51,202 nucleotides of DNA, taken from positions 1 through 51,202 of the forward strand of contig NZ_JASNJE010000033.1 of NCBI RefSeq assembly GCF_030164465.1. Direction: 5' to 3'. The position numbers were made by a program, and so were the translations under genes. Origin of the DNA: Sedimentitalea xiamensis. Its GTDB lineage: Bacteria > Pseudomonadota > Alphaproteobacteria > Rhodobacterales > Rhodobacteraceae. Below are positions 9,031-16,905 of this stretch, one piece after another. The notes under the pieces are model-generated. The model had not been told where the DNA came from. It ran no database searches and worked only from the letters and a program-made list of their open reading frames with translations. The first letter of the stretch is position 1; every line of letters begins with the position of its first letter.

Positions 9031-9988
9031 TTTCGATCCCAGGCAATGGATAATGGCAGGCCACCGCGCCGCCCGCATCCAGCGATCGCAGCTCCGGTAC
9101 GATATCAGAGCAACCGGCACCGGCATTGGTGCAGCGCGGATGAAATCTACAGCCGGTCGGATAGGAGGCCACCGAGGGCACCGCGCCGGGAATGCCGACC
9201 AGCGAACCCGGGGCCATGCCCTCGCGCGGGATACAGCCGATCAGCGCCGCGCTGTACGGATGCGCCGGCCGACCGAACAGCGCGTTCACCTGCCGCTGCT
9301 CGGCCAGCCGGCCGGCATACAGCACCACGACCTTGTCGCAGGCCTGCGCCACCACGCCCATGTCATGCGTAATCAGGACCAGCGCCAGACCGCGTTCGCG
9401 CACCAGCGTCGTCAGGATCTGGATGATCTGCGCCTGCACGGTGACATCCAGCGCGGTCGTGGGTTCATCCGCGATGATCAGTTCGGGATCGCCCGACAGG
9501 GCCATCGCGATCACGATGCGCTGTTTCATGCCCCCAGACAGCTGATGCGGATAGGCATTGCAGATCGTGTCGGCCTGCGGGATCCGCAATTGCGTCAATA
9601 GCTCGACCGTGCGCGCCCGCGCTGCCTTGCGGCCCAGCCCCAGGTGGGTGCGCGACACGAAATCGACCTGATCCCCGATGCGCTGCACCGGATCGAGCGC
9701 GGTCATCGGGTTCTGCGTGACAAAGGCGATCTTCCTTCCGCGCAACGCGCGCAGCTGCGACCTTGACATCGGCACCATGTCGGCGCCGTCAAAGAGCAGG
9801 CGGCCGGTCGGTATCCGCCCGCCGATCAGCGGCAGCAGCCCGGCCAGCGCCAGCGCCGTCAGCGATTTGCCCGACCCGCTTTCCCCGACCAGCCCCAGGA
9901 TCTCGCCCTTATCGAGATCGAAGTTCACGCCTTCGAGGGGAGTGATCGACCCGATTTGCACCGACAGGTTTTCGACGCGCAGCAGCAT
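9023..9988 (-). CDS. dppD: Peptide ABC transporter ATP-binding protein (DppD/OppD-like)
   Basis: 321 residues from ATG at 9988, which shares its A with the TGA of the upstream permease (TGATG), a sign of translational coupling. Walker A is GESGSGKS, the signature LSGGMKQR, Walker B LIIADEPTTALD and the switch region ITHDMGV. The C-terminus has the TGCRFHPRC cysteine motif of the OppD family. The open frame continues upstream to 10897 as a shadow of dppC and is not coding there. Confidence 0.93.
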   Translation of the reverse strand: MLLRVENLSVQIGSITPLEGVNFDLDKGEILGLVGESGSGKSLTALALAGLLPLIGGRIPTGRLLFDGADMVPMSRSQLRALRGRKIAFVTQNPMTALDPVQRIGDQVDFVSRTHLGLGRKAARARTVELLTQLRIPQADTICNAYPHQLSGGMKQRIVIAMALSGDPELIIADEPTTALDVTVQAQIIQILTTLVRERGLALVLITHDMGVVAQACDKVVVLYAGRLAEQRQVNALFGRPAHPYSAALIGCIPREGMAPGSLVGIPGAVPSVASYPTGCRFHPRCTNAGAGCSDIVPELRSLDAGGAVACHYPLPGIENA

Positions 9989-10851
9989 CACGCCTCCCGC
10001 AATCCGGCGCGGACATCCAGGGCCCGGACCAGGGCATCGCCAAAAAGGTTGATTGCAAAGACGGTCACCGCAACCGCGACACCGGGCAGGATGATGATCC
10101 AGGGCGCCTTGAACAGTTGCGCCGTGCCCGAAGACATCAGCGCACCCCAACTGGGCGTCGGCGGCTGCGCACCCAGGCCGAAAAAGCCCAGCGTCGCCTC
10201 CAGGATGATGGCATCGCCGGTGGCCAGCATGGCCGCCACGATCACCGGCGTCAGCGCATTGGGCAACAGGTGCCTGAACAGGATATAACCGTGGCCGGCG
10301 CCCAGCGACCGCGAAGCCTCGACGAAGGTTTCGGACTTGATCGCCATGATCTGCGCGCGTGTCAGCCGGGTAAACTGGGCCAGATAGGCGACACCGATGG
10401 CGATCATCGTTCCCGTGACACCCGGCCCCATGATGGCGACAAGGATCAGCGCCACCAGGATCTCGGGAAACGACCATGTCAAATCGACCGCGACGGTCAC
10501 CGCCCGGTCGAACCAGCCGCCGAAAAATCCCGCCGCCGCGCCAAGGCACATGCCGCAGAACACGGATATTCCGATCGCGACGCTCGAAACGCTGAGCGAG
10601 GTTCGGGCGCCGTACATGATGCGGGTCAGCAGGTCGCGGCCGAATTCGTCCGTACCCAGCCAATGCGCGGCGCTTGGAGGGGCAAAGGCGTTCGGCAGGT
10701 TCTGGATGTCGTAGTCGTAGGGCGTCAGGTAGGGCGCAAAGATCGCGACAAACACGACGAGGAACAGCCAGCCGCCGGCGATGACGCCCTTGGGCGTGGC
10801 CAGCGCGCGCGCGATCGCGCCGCTGCGGGTATCGAATGTGCCGACCTTCAT
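9988..10851 (-). CDS. dppC: Peptide ABC transporter permease (DppC-like)
   Basis: 287 residues with an N-terminal hydrophobic segment (VIAGGWLFLVVFVAIFAPYL), the OppC_N-type HWLGTDEFGRDLLTRIMYG block and five further membrane segments. The EAA loop EASRSLGAGHGYILFRHLLPN contacts the ATPases. It starts inside the last codons of the upstream permease with a 4-base ATGA overlap and is coupled downstream to dppD. DppC-family membership is clear; ligand specificity cannot be read from the permease. Confidence 0.93.
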   Translation of the reverse strand: MKVGTFDTRSGAIARALATPKGVIAGGWLFLVVFVAIFAPYLTPYDYDIQNLPNAFAPPSAAHWLGTDEFGRDLLTRIMYGARTSLSVSSVAIGISVFCGMCLGAAAGFFGGWFDRAVTVAVDLTWSFPEILVALILVAIMGPGVTGTMIAIGVAYLAQFTRLTRAQIMAIKSETFVEASRSLGAGHGYILFRHLLPNALTPVIVAAMLATGDAIILEATLGFFGLGAQPPTPSWGALMSSGTAQLFKAPWIIILPGVAVAVTVFAINLFGDALVRALDVRAGLREA

Positions 10852-11774
10852 CCCAGCGCGGCCCGAATACGCGGATCCATCGCCGCCTGTATGACATCGC
10901 CGATCAGCGTGCCCAGCATGACCGCCATGGCGAGGATCAGCAGACAGGCCTGCACCACCGGATAATCATGCTGGTTCAGCGATTTGATCAGCAGCGTGCC
11001 CAACCCCGGCCGGGCGAAGACGACCTCGACCGTCACCGCACCGCCGAGAATCCACCCGATGCGCAGCGACAGGATCGTGACGACCGGGATCAGCGCATGG
11101 CGCAGGACATGGCGCAGGTTGATACGGAGCGGCCGCATCCCCTTGGCGTGCAGCAGCATTACGAAATCGCGCTGTGCCGCCTCGATCATCGCGACCCGCG
11201 TGACCCGCGCCACGAGCGCGGTCCCGCCCAACCCGACGGTCACCACCGGCAAGACCAGCGCCGACCATGTGCGCGCTCCCGAAACCGGGAACATGCCCAA
11301 CCAGACCGAGAACACCAGGATCAGCAGCAGGCCCAGCCAGAAGCCCGGCATCGTCGATCCCAGCAGAACGCCGCCCATGATCGCCTGGTCCGCAAACTTG
11401 TCGCGGTTGAGAGCCGCTATCACTCCCAGCACAATGCCGAAAGTGGTCGAAAACGCCAGCGCGCACAGGCCCAGCGTCAGGGAATGCGGCAGCGCCTGTG
11501 CAATCAGGTCCGCCACGGGGCGCCGCGCGACGATGGCGGTGCCCAGATCGCCTTGCAGCACGCCGCTCAGCCAGATCCAGTATTGCACCACCAGAGGTTT
11601 GTCCAAGCCATACCGCGCGGTTATGATCTCGCGCTGTTCCGGACCCGACCCGATCTTGAGCAGGTTGTCGATCGGGTCGCCCGGAATCAGATGGATGATC
11701 GAAAAGATCACCACCGACACCGCCAGAAAGACGGGGACCAGCAGCAACAGCCGTCTGAATATATAGCCCAGCAT
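10848..11774 (-). CDS. dppB: Peptide ABC transporter permease (DppB-like)
   Basis: 308 residues. It begins MLGYIFRRLLLLVPVFLAVSVVIFSIIHLIPGDP, the usual first membrane helix and GDP motif of DppB permeases, then WLSGVLQGDLGTAIVARRPV and further membrane helices. The EAA loop is present around AQRDFVMLLHAKGMRPLRI. A purine-rich GGGGGCAGAGA precedes the ATG. It lies 25 bp after the binding-protein gene and overlaps dppC by 4 bases. Confidence 0.93.
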   Translation of the reverse strand: MLGYIFRRLLLLVPVFLAVSVVIFSIIHLIPGDPIDNLLKIGSGPEQREIITARYGLDKPLVVQYWIWLSGVLQGDLGTAIVARRPVADLIAQALPHSLTLGLCALAFSTTFGIVLGVIAALNRDKFADQAIMGGVLLGSTMPGFWLGLLLILVFSVWLGMFPVSGARTWSALVLPVVTVGLGGTALVARVTRVAMIEAAQRDFVMLLHAKGMRPLRINLRHVLRHALIPVVTILSLRIGWILGGAVTVEVVFARPGLGTLLIKSLNQHDYPVVQACLLILAMAVMLGTLIGDVIQAAMDPRIRAALG

Positions 11775-11799
11775 TCTCTGCCCCCAGCCCCGCCGTCGG

Positions 11800-13380
11800 C
11801 TATTCGGCCGGCGCCATGTCGATCAACACGGTCGAGTTGATGTCCGGCGCGTTGATGCTGTCCGGCAGGCTGACCCGCGTCGTGTTGTAGCCGAGACCAA
11901 TCACCGGCTGATAGATCGGCGAAACCGGGAATTGCGACAGGACGTACTCATGGTAGGCCGTGAAATTCGCCACCCGCTCGGCCGAGCTTTTCGATCCGGT
12001 CATGGCCGCCGCACGCAATTCCTCTGCCTTGGGATCCACGAACATCGAGATGTTCGGGTAGCCCAACCGGTCGGCGCCAAAGAACCAGTCCACGATATCG
12101 GCATTGTCCCAGATGTAGGACCGCACCGCCATCTGCTGTTCGCCGGACTTGTACTGGTCGCGGATCATGGCGCTGTCGAACGTGGATATCTGGCCGCTGA
12201 TCCCGACGGCCTTCAGCTGCGCCTGCACCACCTCGGTCAACCTGCGGAACGTGCTGTCGCTCTGCGTCCAAAGCGCCACTTCCAGCGGCTTGCCATCCTT
12301 CATGCGCACGCCGTCCGGGCCCATTTTCCAGCCCGCCTCCTCCAGCAGGGCATTCGCCTTGTCAGGGTCGTAGGAAATACGGTGTTCGTCGGCGATCTTG
12401 GCCTCGGGCAGCGCGGAGATCAGGAAAGTGTCCGCCGCCAGCCCGACGCCGTTGTAGATATTGTCGAGAATTTCCTGTTGGTTGATTGCAAGCGCGGCGG
12501 CCTGCCGGACATTGATGTCCGTGAACGGCTCCTTGGTCACGTTCATCACCATATAGGTCAGCTCGCGGCCCTGGATCGTCAGCAGCTTGAGATCGTCTTC
12601 CTGTTTCACCTCGGGCAGGAAGTCGGACGGGACCGATAGCAGCACATCCACCCCACCTGTCCGCAGTTCCAGGTAGGCGGTGGAATCCTCGGCGATCTCG
12701 CGGAAGGTCAGCCGCTCGAACTTGGCCGGGCCGGTGTTTTCCGCCAGCGGGGTGCCCCAGGTGTAATCTTCGTTGCGCACCAGCACGGTTTCCAGGCCGA
12801 TGTCGAAGCTTTCCATCCGGTAGGGACCGGTGCCGACCGCTTCGGTGACGCCGAAATCATCGCCCAGAGCGACGAAAGCCTTGGGTTCGGGCACGCCCAT
12901 GAACGCGCTGGCCAGGTTGTAGAGCATGTTCGGATCGGGATGTTTCATCACGAACCTGACGGTGTGCTCGTCGAGCTTCTCGACCTTTTCGATCGCGGCG
13001 ACGAGATAGGCATTCTCGCTTCCCTCAAACAGCGGGATCCAGTCCACGATGGTCTGCGCGTTGAACGGCTCTCCGTTATGGAAGGTCACGCCCTGCTTGA
13101 GCTTGAAAGTCCAGGCCATGCCATCCTCGGCCTCCTCCCAGCTTTCGGCCAGATGCGGATGATACCCGCGCTCGGCGTCCTGGGCGACAAGACGGTCATA
13201 GATCATACTGTTGGCGGTGTTCAGCAATGTCCCCTTGATCGGGTTGTACATCGGCTGGCCAACCTCGTTCGATGCCAGTACGATCACCGCCTCTTGGGCA
13301 AAAACGGACGGCGCCATGGAAACCATGGCCGCCAGCGAAACGCCGGTGGCCAATAGACAGCCCCTGATTGATCTGTTCAT
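11800..13380 (-). CDS. dppA: Peptide ABC transporter substrate-binding protein (SBP family 5)
   Basis: 526 residues from ATG at 13380, which has AGGAG eight bases upstream; the frame extends to 13419 but that start has no such site. The signal peptide (MNRSIRGCLLATGVSLAAMVSMAPSVFA, then QE) directs it to the periplasm. The family 5 signature LAESWEEAEDGMAWTFKLKQGVTFHNGEPF is present. It captures peptide-like ligands for DppBCDF. The M81 peptidase and racemase neighbours suggest peptides or N-acylated / D-amino-acid-containing ligands, which is inference. Confidence 0.93.
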   Translation of the reverse strand: MNRSIRGCLLATGVSLAAMVSMAPSVFAQEAVIVLASNEVGQPMYNPIKGTLLNTANSMIYDRLVAQDAERGYHPHLAESWEEAEDGMAWTFKLKQGVTFHNGEPFNAQTIVDWIPLFEGSENAYLVAAIEKVEKLDEHTVRFVMKHPDPNMLYNLASAFMGVPEPKAFVALGDDFGVTEAVGTGPYRMESFDIGLETVLVRNEDYTWGTPLAENTGPAKFERLTFREIAEDSTAYLELRTGGVDVLLSVPSDFLPEVKQEDDLKLLTIQGRELTYMVMNVTKEPFTDINVRQAAALAINQQEILDNIYNGVGLAADTFLISALPEAKIADEHRISYDPDKANALLEEAGWKMGPDGVRMKDGKPLEVALWTQSDSTFRRLTEVVQAQLKAVGISGQISTFDSAMIRDQYKSGEQQMAVRSYIWDNADIVDWFFGADRLGYPNISMFVDPKAEELRAAAMTGSKSSAERVANFTAYHEYVLSQFPVSPIYQPVIGLGYNTTRVSLPDSINAPDINSTVLIDMAPAE

Positions 13381-13415
13381 GTTTGTTTCTCCTGTTGGAT
13401 ATTCATTCGTTCTTT

Positions 13416-14315
13416 TCATCTTGCCCGCGACTCCGGCACGCTGCCGCTATGCCCGACAAAACTGTTGTAACCCGCCGATACTGCCGCCATGCGTTGTTCC
13501 ACATCGGCACCCAGTTCGTTGAACACGCCGTTCACCAACAGGCTGATCAGGCTGGCCATCGCTGCGGTGTTGTCCCAGAACAGGTTCAGATCGGTCGGGA
13601 CCGCGAACATGTCATCCGCCAGTTCCGCGCCCCAATCGCAATAGGGGTCGGTGATCAGGGTCACCTTCACACCCCGGTCGCGTGCCGCGCGGGCCAGTTT
13701 CTCGGCCATGCGCGAATACTTGCGCCCGTCGATCAGCACCAGGCAAGCGGATTTGGGCTCACTTTGCAACAGTTCGGCGAAGGTGCCCCCCGCCTGATCG
13801 GTCAGCCAGACCCCCGGACGCAGGTATTGCAGACCGTGAGCCAGATAGGCTGCATGGCCGCGCTCGGTCTGGAACCCGGCGACAAAGACATGCGGACATT
13901 GCGCCAGACGCTTGACCACGCGGGCGAACTGCGTCCCGGCGGCCATTTCATAGACCGCCACCAGAGCTGCGATTTCCAGTTCCAGGGCGCGGGTCAGTTC
14001 GGCACCGCCCTTGCGCGACCTGGCGTGAAAGTCACGAAGCCGGTCTCCGATCAGCCAGGCGCTTTCTCCGAAATCCGCCTGCAACCGCGCCTTGAGCCCC
14101 TTGAAACTGTCCAATCCGATGCTGCGGCAGTAGCGACCTATACTGGCTTCGGAAACGCCGATCTTCTGCGCCAGGGTGGCCGCCGTCTCGAACGGGAGCG
14201 TCTTGAAGTTGGTCAGAAGGTAGCGCGCGATCGCCTTTTCGCCCTTGGTTGCGCCCTCGACGCTGGCCCCGATCAACTGGCGCAATCCGACACTGTCGTA
14301 GTCCTGATTCCTCAA
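13416..14315 (-). CDS. RpiR/MurR-family transcriptional regulator
   Basis: About 299 residues from a TTG at 14315 preceded by GGGGGCAGAGGG; a longer reading from ATG at 14417 is open but would cover the palindromic operator-like DNA at 14381-14400. The N-terminal helix-turn-helix (ETAATLAQKIGVSEASIGRYCRSIGLDSFKGLK) is followed by a SIS domain (HVFVAGFQTERGHAAYLAHGL..., GVKVTLITDPYCDW) that in this family binds a phosphosugar or other small ligand. It heads the leftward transport operon and is divergent from the racemase. RpiR proteins commonly control adjacent catabolic genes and their own transcription, so it probably regulates both arms. Confidence 0.88.
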   Translation of the reverse strand: MRNQDYDSVGLRQLIGASVEGATKGEKAIARYLLTNFKTLPFETAATLAQKIGVSEASIGRYCRSIGLDSFKGLKARLQADFGESAWLIGDRLRDFHARSRKGGAELTRALELEIAALVAVYEMAAGTQFARVVKRLAQCPHVFVAGFQTERGHAAYLAHGLQYLRPGVWLTDQAGGTFAELLQSEPKSACLVLIDGRKYSRMAEKLARAARDRGVKVTLITDPYCDWGAELADDMFAVPTDLNLFWDNTAAMASLISLLVNGVFNELGADVEQRMAAVSAGYNSFVGHSGSVPESRAR

Positions 14316-14380
14316 CCCTCTGCCCCCGGAATGCGCGGCATGTTCGCCGCCACGATGACAGTAAAATTGCAAAATGCCGA

Positions 14381-14400
14381 TCTTGCAAGAAATATTTCTT
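14381..14400. promoter_or_regulatory. Two overlapping palindromes in the rpiR/racemase divergent promoter
   Basis: TCTTGCAAGA (14381-14390) is a perfect palindrome, and AAGAAATATTTCTT (14387-14400) is a perfect 14-bp palindrome overlapping it. They sit between the rpiR start (14315) and the racemase start (14443). GAAA/TTTC dyads are typical of RpiR-family operators, so this is the likely RpiR site. Binding is inferred. Confidence 0.5.
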
Positions 14401-14442
14401 CGACATAGGCTTGGCAAATCGCATTACCCAAATGGTTCCGAC

Positions 14443-15579
14443 ATGCCCGACACCCATAGCGACACCCGCCCGCCCCTGACCATTGACAGCGCCGAATTGC
14501 GGCTGGTTCGCCTGCCCCTGCTGACCCCTTTCGTAATCTCGACGGGCACGATGTATGAAAGGGTCTTTCCGCTGTTGATCCTGCGGTCGGGGGCGCATGA
14601 AGGTTATGCCGAAGGCGTCATGGATCCCTTTCCCGACTATCTTGGCGAGACCATCCCGGCGGCGATGGCACTGTTGCGCGAATTGTTCCTGCCGATGATC
14701 GTCGGGAAAAGCTTCGCGAACCCTGCCGCGCTGCAAGATCTGCTGACGCCCTGGCGCGGCCACCAGATGACCAAGGCTACGGTCGAAATGGCGTTCCGGG
14801 ATCTGTGGGCCAAATCGCTGAACCTGCCGCTGGGTACGCTGCTGGGCGGGTCGGGTGACAGCGTGGAGGTTGGGGTGTCGCTGGGGATCGGCAGCATCGA
14901 CGATACCGTCAAACGCGTGGCCGAACACCACGCGCAAGGCTACAAGCGCATCAAGCTGAAGACCCGGCCGGGCCATGACGTTGACCTAGTCGCGGCCGTC
15001 CGGGAGGCTTTTCCCGATATCCGGCTCAGCGTCGATGCCAATGCCTGCTATTCGCTGGCCGATACGCCGATGCTGCGGAAACTGGACGCATTCGACCTCG
15101 ACTACATCGAACAGCCCCTGGCCTGGGACGACATCCAGGACCACGCCACGCTGCAAAAGCGCATCCGCACGCCGATCTGCCTGGACGAATGCATCAACTC
15201 GGTTCAAGCCTGCCGACAGGCGCTGCAAGCGGATGCAGCACGTGTCATCAACGTCAAGGTGGCCCGGTCGGGCGGCTATGGCGCGGCCTTGCGGATCCAT
15301 GACCTCTGTGCCGCCTTCGACGTGCCGGTCTGGTGCGGCGGGATGCTGGAGTCCGGCATCGGCCGGGCGCATAACATCCACCTGTCGACGCTGCCCAACT
15401 TCAGCAAGCCCGGCGACACCTCCAGCGCCAGCCGCTATTTCGCGCGCGACATCATCCGCGAAAAGCTGGAAACCCGGGACGGGCGCATGCCGGTCCCCCG
15501 GGGCGCCGGGATCGGGGTCCATCTGGATCACGATTTCCTGCCCGAAGCGACAATCTCGACCGAGGCGTTCGCGCCATGA
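14443..15579 (+). CDS. Enolase-superfamily N-acylamino-acid racemase / dipeptide epimerase-like
   Basis: 378 residues from ATG at 14443 (MPDTHSDTRP); an upstream in-frame ATG at 14374 overlaps the operator-like DNA. The muconate-lactonizing subgroup residues are all visible: the catalytic KxK in YKRIKLKTRPG, metal ligands Asp in SVDAN, Glu in YIEQPL and Asp in CLDEC, the second catalytic Lys in NVKVARSGG, and the C-terminal GGMLESGIGRAHNIHL. This last block and the loop sequences match the o-succinylbenzoate synthase / N-succinylamino-acid racemase branch. With a GNAT enzyme directly downstream, a role in racemising N-acyl amino acids is likely. Dipeptide epimerase activity is the main alternative. 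Confidence 0.88.
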   Translation: MPDTHSDTRPPLTIDSAELRLVRLPLLTPFVISTGTMYERVFPLLILRSGAHEGYAEGVMDPFPDYLGETIPAAMALLRELFLPMIVGKSFANPAALQDLLTPWRGHQMTKATVEMAFRDLWAKSLNLPLGTLLGGSGDSVEVGVSLGIGSIDDTVKRVAEHHAQGYKRIKLKTRPGHDVDLVAAVREAFPDIRLSVDANACYSLADTPMLRKLDAFDLDYIEQPLAWDDIQDHATLQKRIRTPICLDECINSVQACRQALQADAARVINVKVARSGGYGAALRIHDLCAAFDVPVWCGGMLESGIGRAHNIHLSTLPNFSKPGDTSSASRYFARDIIREKLETRDGRMPVPRGAGIGVHLDHDFLPEATISTEAFAP

Positions 15580-16331
15580 CGGTCCCGATCATCCGCGACC
15601 TTTCCGGAATGGCCGAATTCAGCATGGCCGAGGCGCTGCAACGCGCGGTCTGGGGAGAAGACGACCTGGCTGACCCCTATGACCTGATGATGGTCATCCA
15701 GCAAGAGGGCGGGTTTGCGGCGGGGGCCTTTCTGGATGACGCGTTGATTGGCTATGCGTTCGGGTTTCCGACCCGGGAACCTCACATCCAACATTCGCAC
15801 CGCCTGGCCGTGTTGCCACGGGCGCAGGGGATGGGGCTGGGGGCAAGGCTGAAATGGTATCAGCGCGACTGGTGCCTTGAACGCGGCATCACCCATGTCC
15901 GCTGGACGTTCGATCCCCTGCGCGCGCGCAACGCGGCTCTGAACATCGGCAGGCTGGGTGCCGTGGTCACAACCTATTATCCGGATTACTACGGCAAGAT
16001 GGTCGGGATCAACGCCGGCACGCCTTCGGACAGGCTGCTGGCGGACTGGTATCTCGACGCGCCCCATGTCGTGGACCGCGCTGCCGGAATGCGACAAATG
16101 CCGACATCCGAAGAACGCTACATCGCGATCCCGAAGGACTTTGCCGCATTGCTGGCCAACGACCCCGGGATGGCGATGTCTGAACGTCTGCGGGTGCGTT
16201 CGGAAATCCGTGATGCACTAGCCGAAGGGCTAGCACTTACCGGCTTTCGGAGCGAGCTCGAAAGTTATGTGCTGACACCTGCAACGGAACCACCGGCGCA
16301 GCAGAGGGGCCTTGCTTCACAAATCGACTGA
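15576..16331 (+). CDS. GNAT-family acyltransferase (COG3375 type)
   Basis: 251 residues, overlapping the racemase stop by 4 bases (ATGA), so the two are translationally coupled. The acyl-CoA binding motif appears as LAVLPRAQGMGLGARLKWYQRDW (the R/QxxGxG/A loop). RWTFDPLRARNAALNIGRLGAVVTTYYPDYYGKM is characteristic of the COG3375 predicted acyltransferases. Enzymes of this type beside N-succinylamino-acid racemases can N-succinylate D-amino acids. The last residues run to within 5 bp of an IS200 remnant, so the C-terminus may be altered. Confidence 0.87.
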   Translation: MTVPIIRDLSGMAEFSMAEALQRAVWGEDDLADPYDLMMVIQQEGGFAAGAFLDDALIGYAFGFPTREPHIQHSHRLAVLPRAQGMGLGARLKWYQRDWCLERGITHVRWTFDPLRARNAALNIGRLGAVVTTYYPDYYGKMVGINAGTPSDRLLADWYLDAPHVVDRAAGMRQMPTSEERYIAIPKDFAALLANDPGMAMSERLRVRSEIRDALAEGLALTGFRSELESYVLTPATEPPAQQRGLASQID

Positions 16332-16336
16332 GGGAT

Positions 16337-16773
16337 TCACCGCATGTATCCAGCATGAGAGCCGGGAGGCATGAGCAGTCGGACCCCCACGAAGCACAAG
16401 ACCACGAACGGGTCGGCTTGCAATGAAGCGATGAAGCGGCGCGGATCAGCGATGTGATTTTCCCGGTACTGAAATACGATGTCTTCGGCAATGGCGCCGT
16501 TGGTGGTCGAAAAGCACCCCCTGCCCCAAAACCGACATCCCCAATAGTGCTTGCGGATGGCAGGAAGCTCGCGCTGCACCTTGAATGACGAACGGCCCTT
16601 CATCTTGCGCACAGATCGCTGATCGCCATCTTCGGCGGCACCGGCACGAGCATGTGCGCGTGGTCGCTCGACAGCACCCCGCGCAAGATGTCGATCTCGT
16701 TCTCGCGACAGACCTGACGGCAGATGTCGCGCACGCGCAACCGCAAGCCTCCGGTCAGAACCTTGTAACGATT
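16337..16773 (-). pseudogene. tnpA: IS200/IS605-family Y1 transposase remnant
   Basis: The minus strand reads RYKVLTGGLRLRVRDICRQ then SSDHAHMLVPVPPKMAISDL, the HUH-type segment with His-x-His of IS200 TnpA. At about 16612 one base is missing: the frame switches and continues as RKMKGRSSFKVQRELPAIRKHYWGCRFWGRGCF...NHIADP. The usual N-terminus (WHCQYHIVWVPKY region) is replaced by unrelated sequence, so the copy is both 5'-truncated and frameshifted. The space from 16774 to 16905 holds nothing recognisable. Confidence 0.8.
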
Positions 16774-16905
16774 CTTCCACGCCAAAGCGGGTCCGACTGA
16801 AAGTCGGAGAGTTTGGACCAAAGAGTGGATACGAAACGACGATCCCTTTCAAAAGCGGCCCGGTGCGAGGAAGTTCGTGCCCGCAGAGGGGCGCGAACAG
16901 GAAGC

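Noticed and set aside
8023-11840. Several long plus-strand frames across the dpp genes
   Set aside because: All are antisense to coupled ABC transporter genes with complete family motifs.
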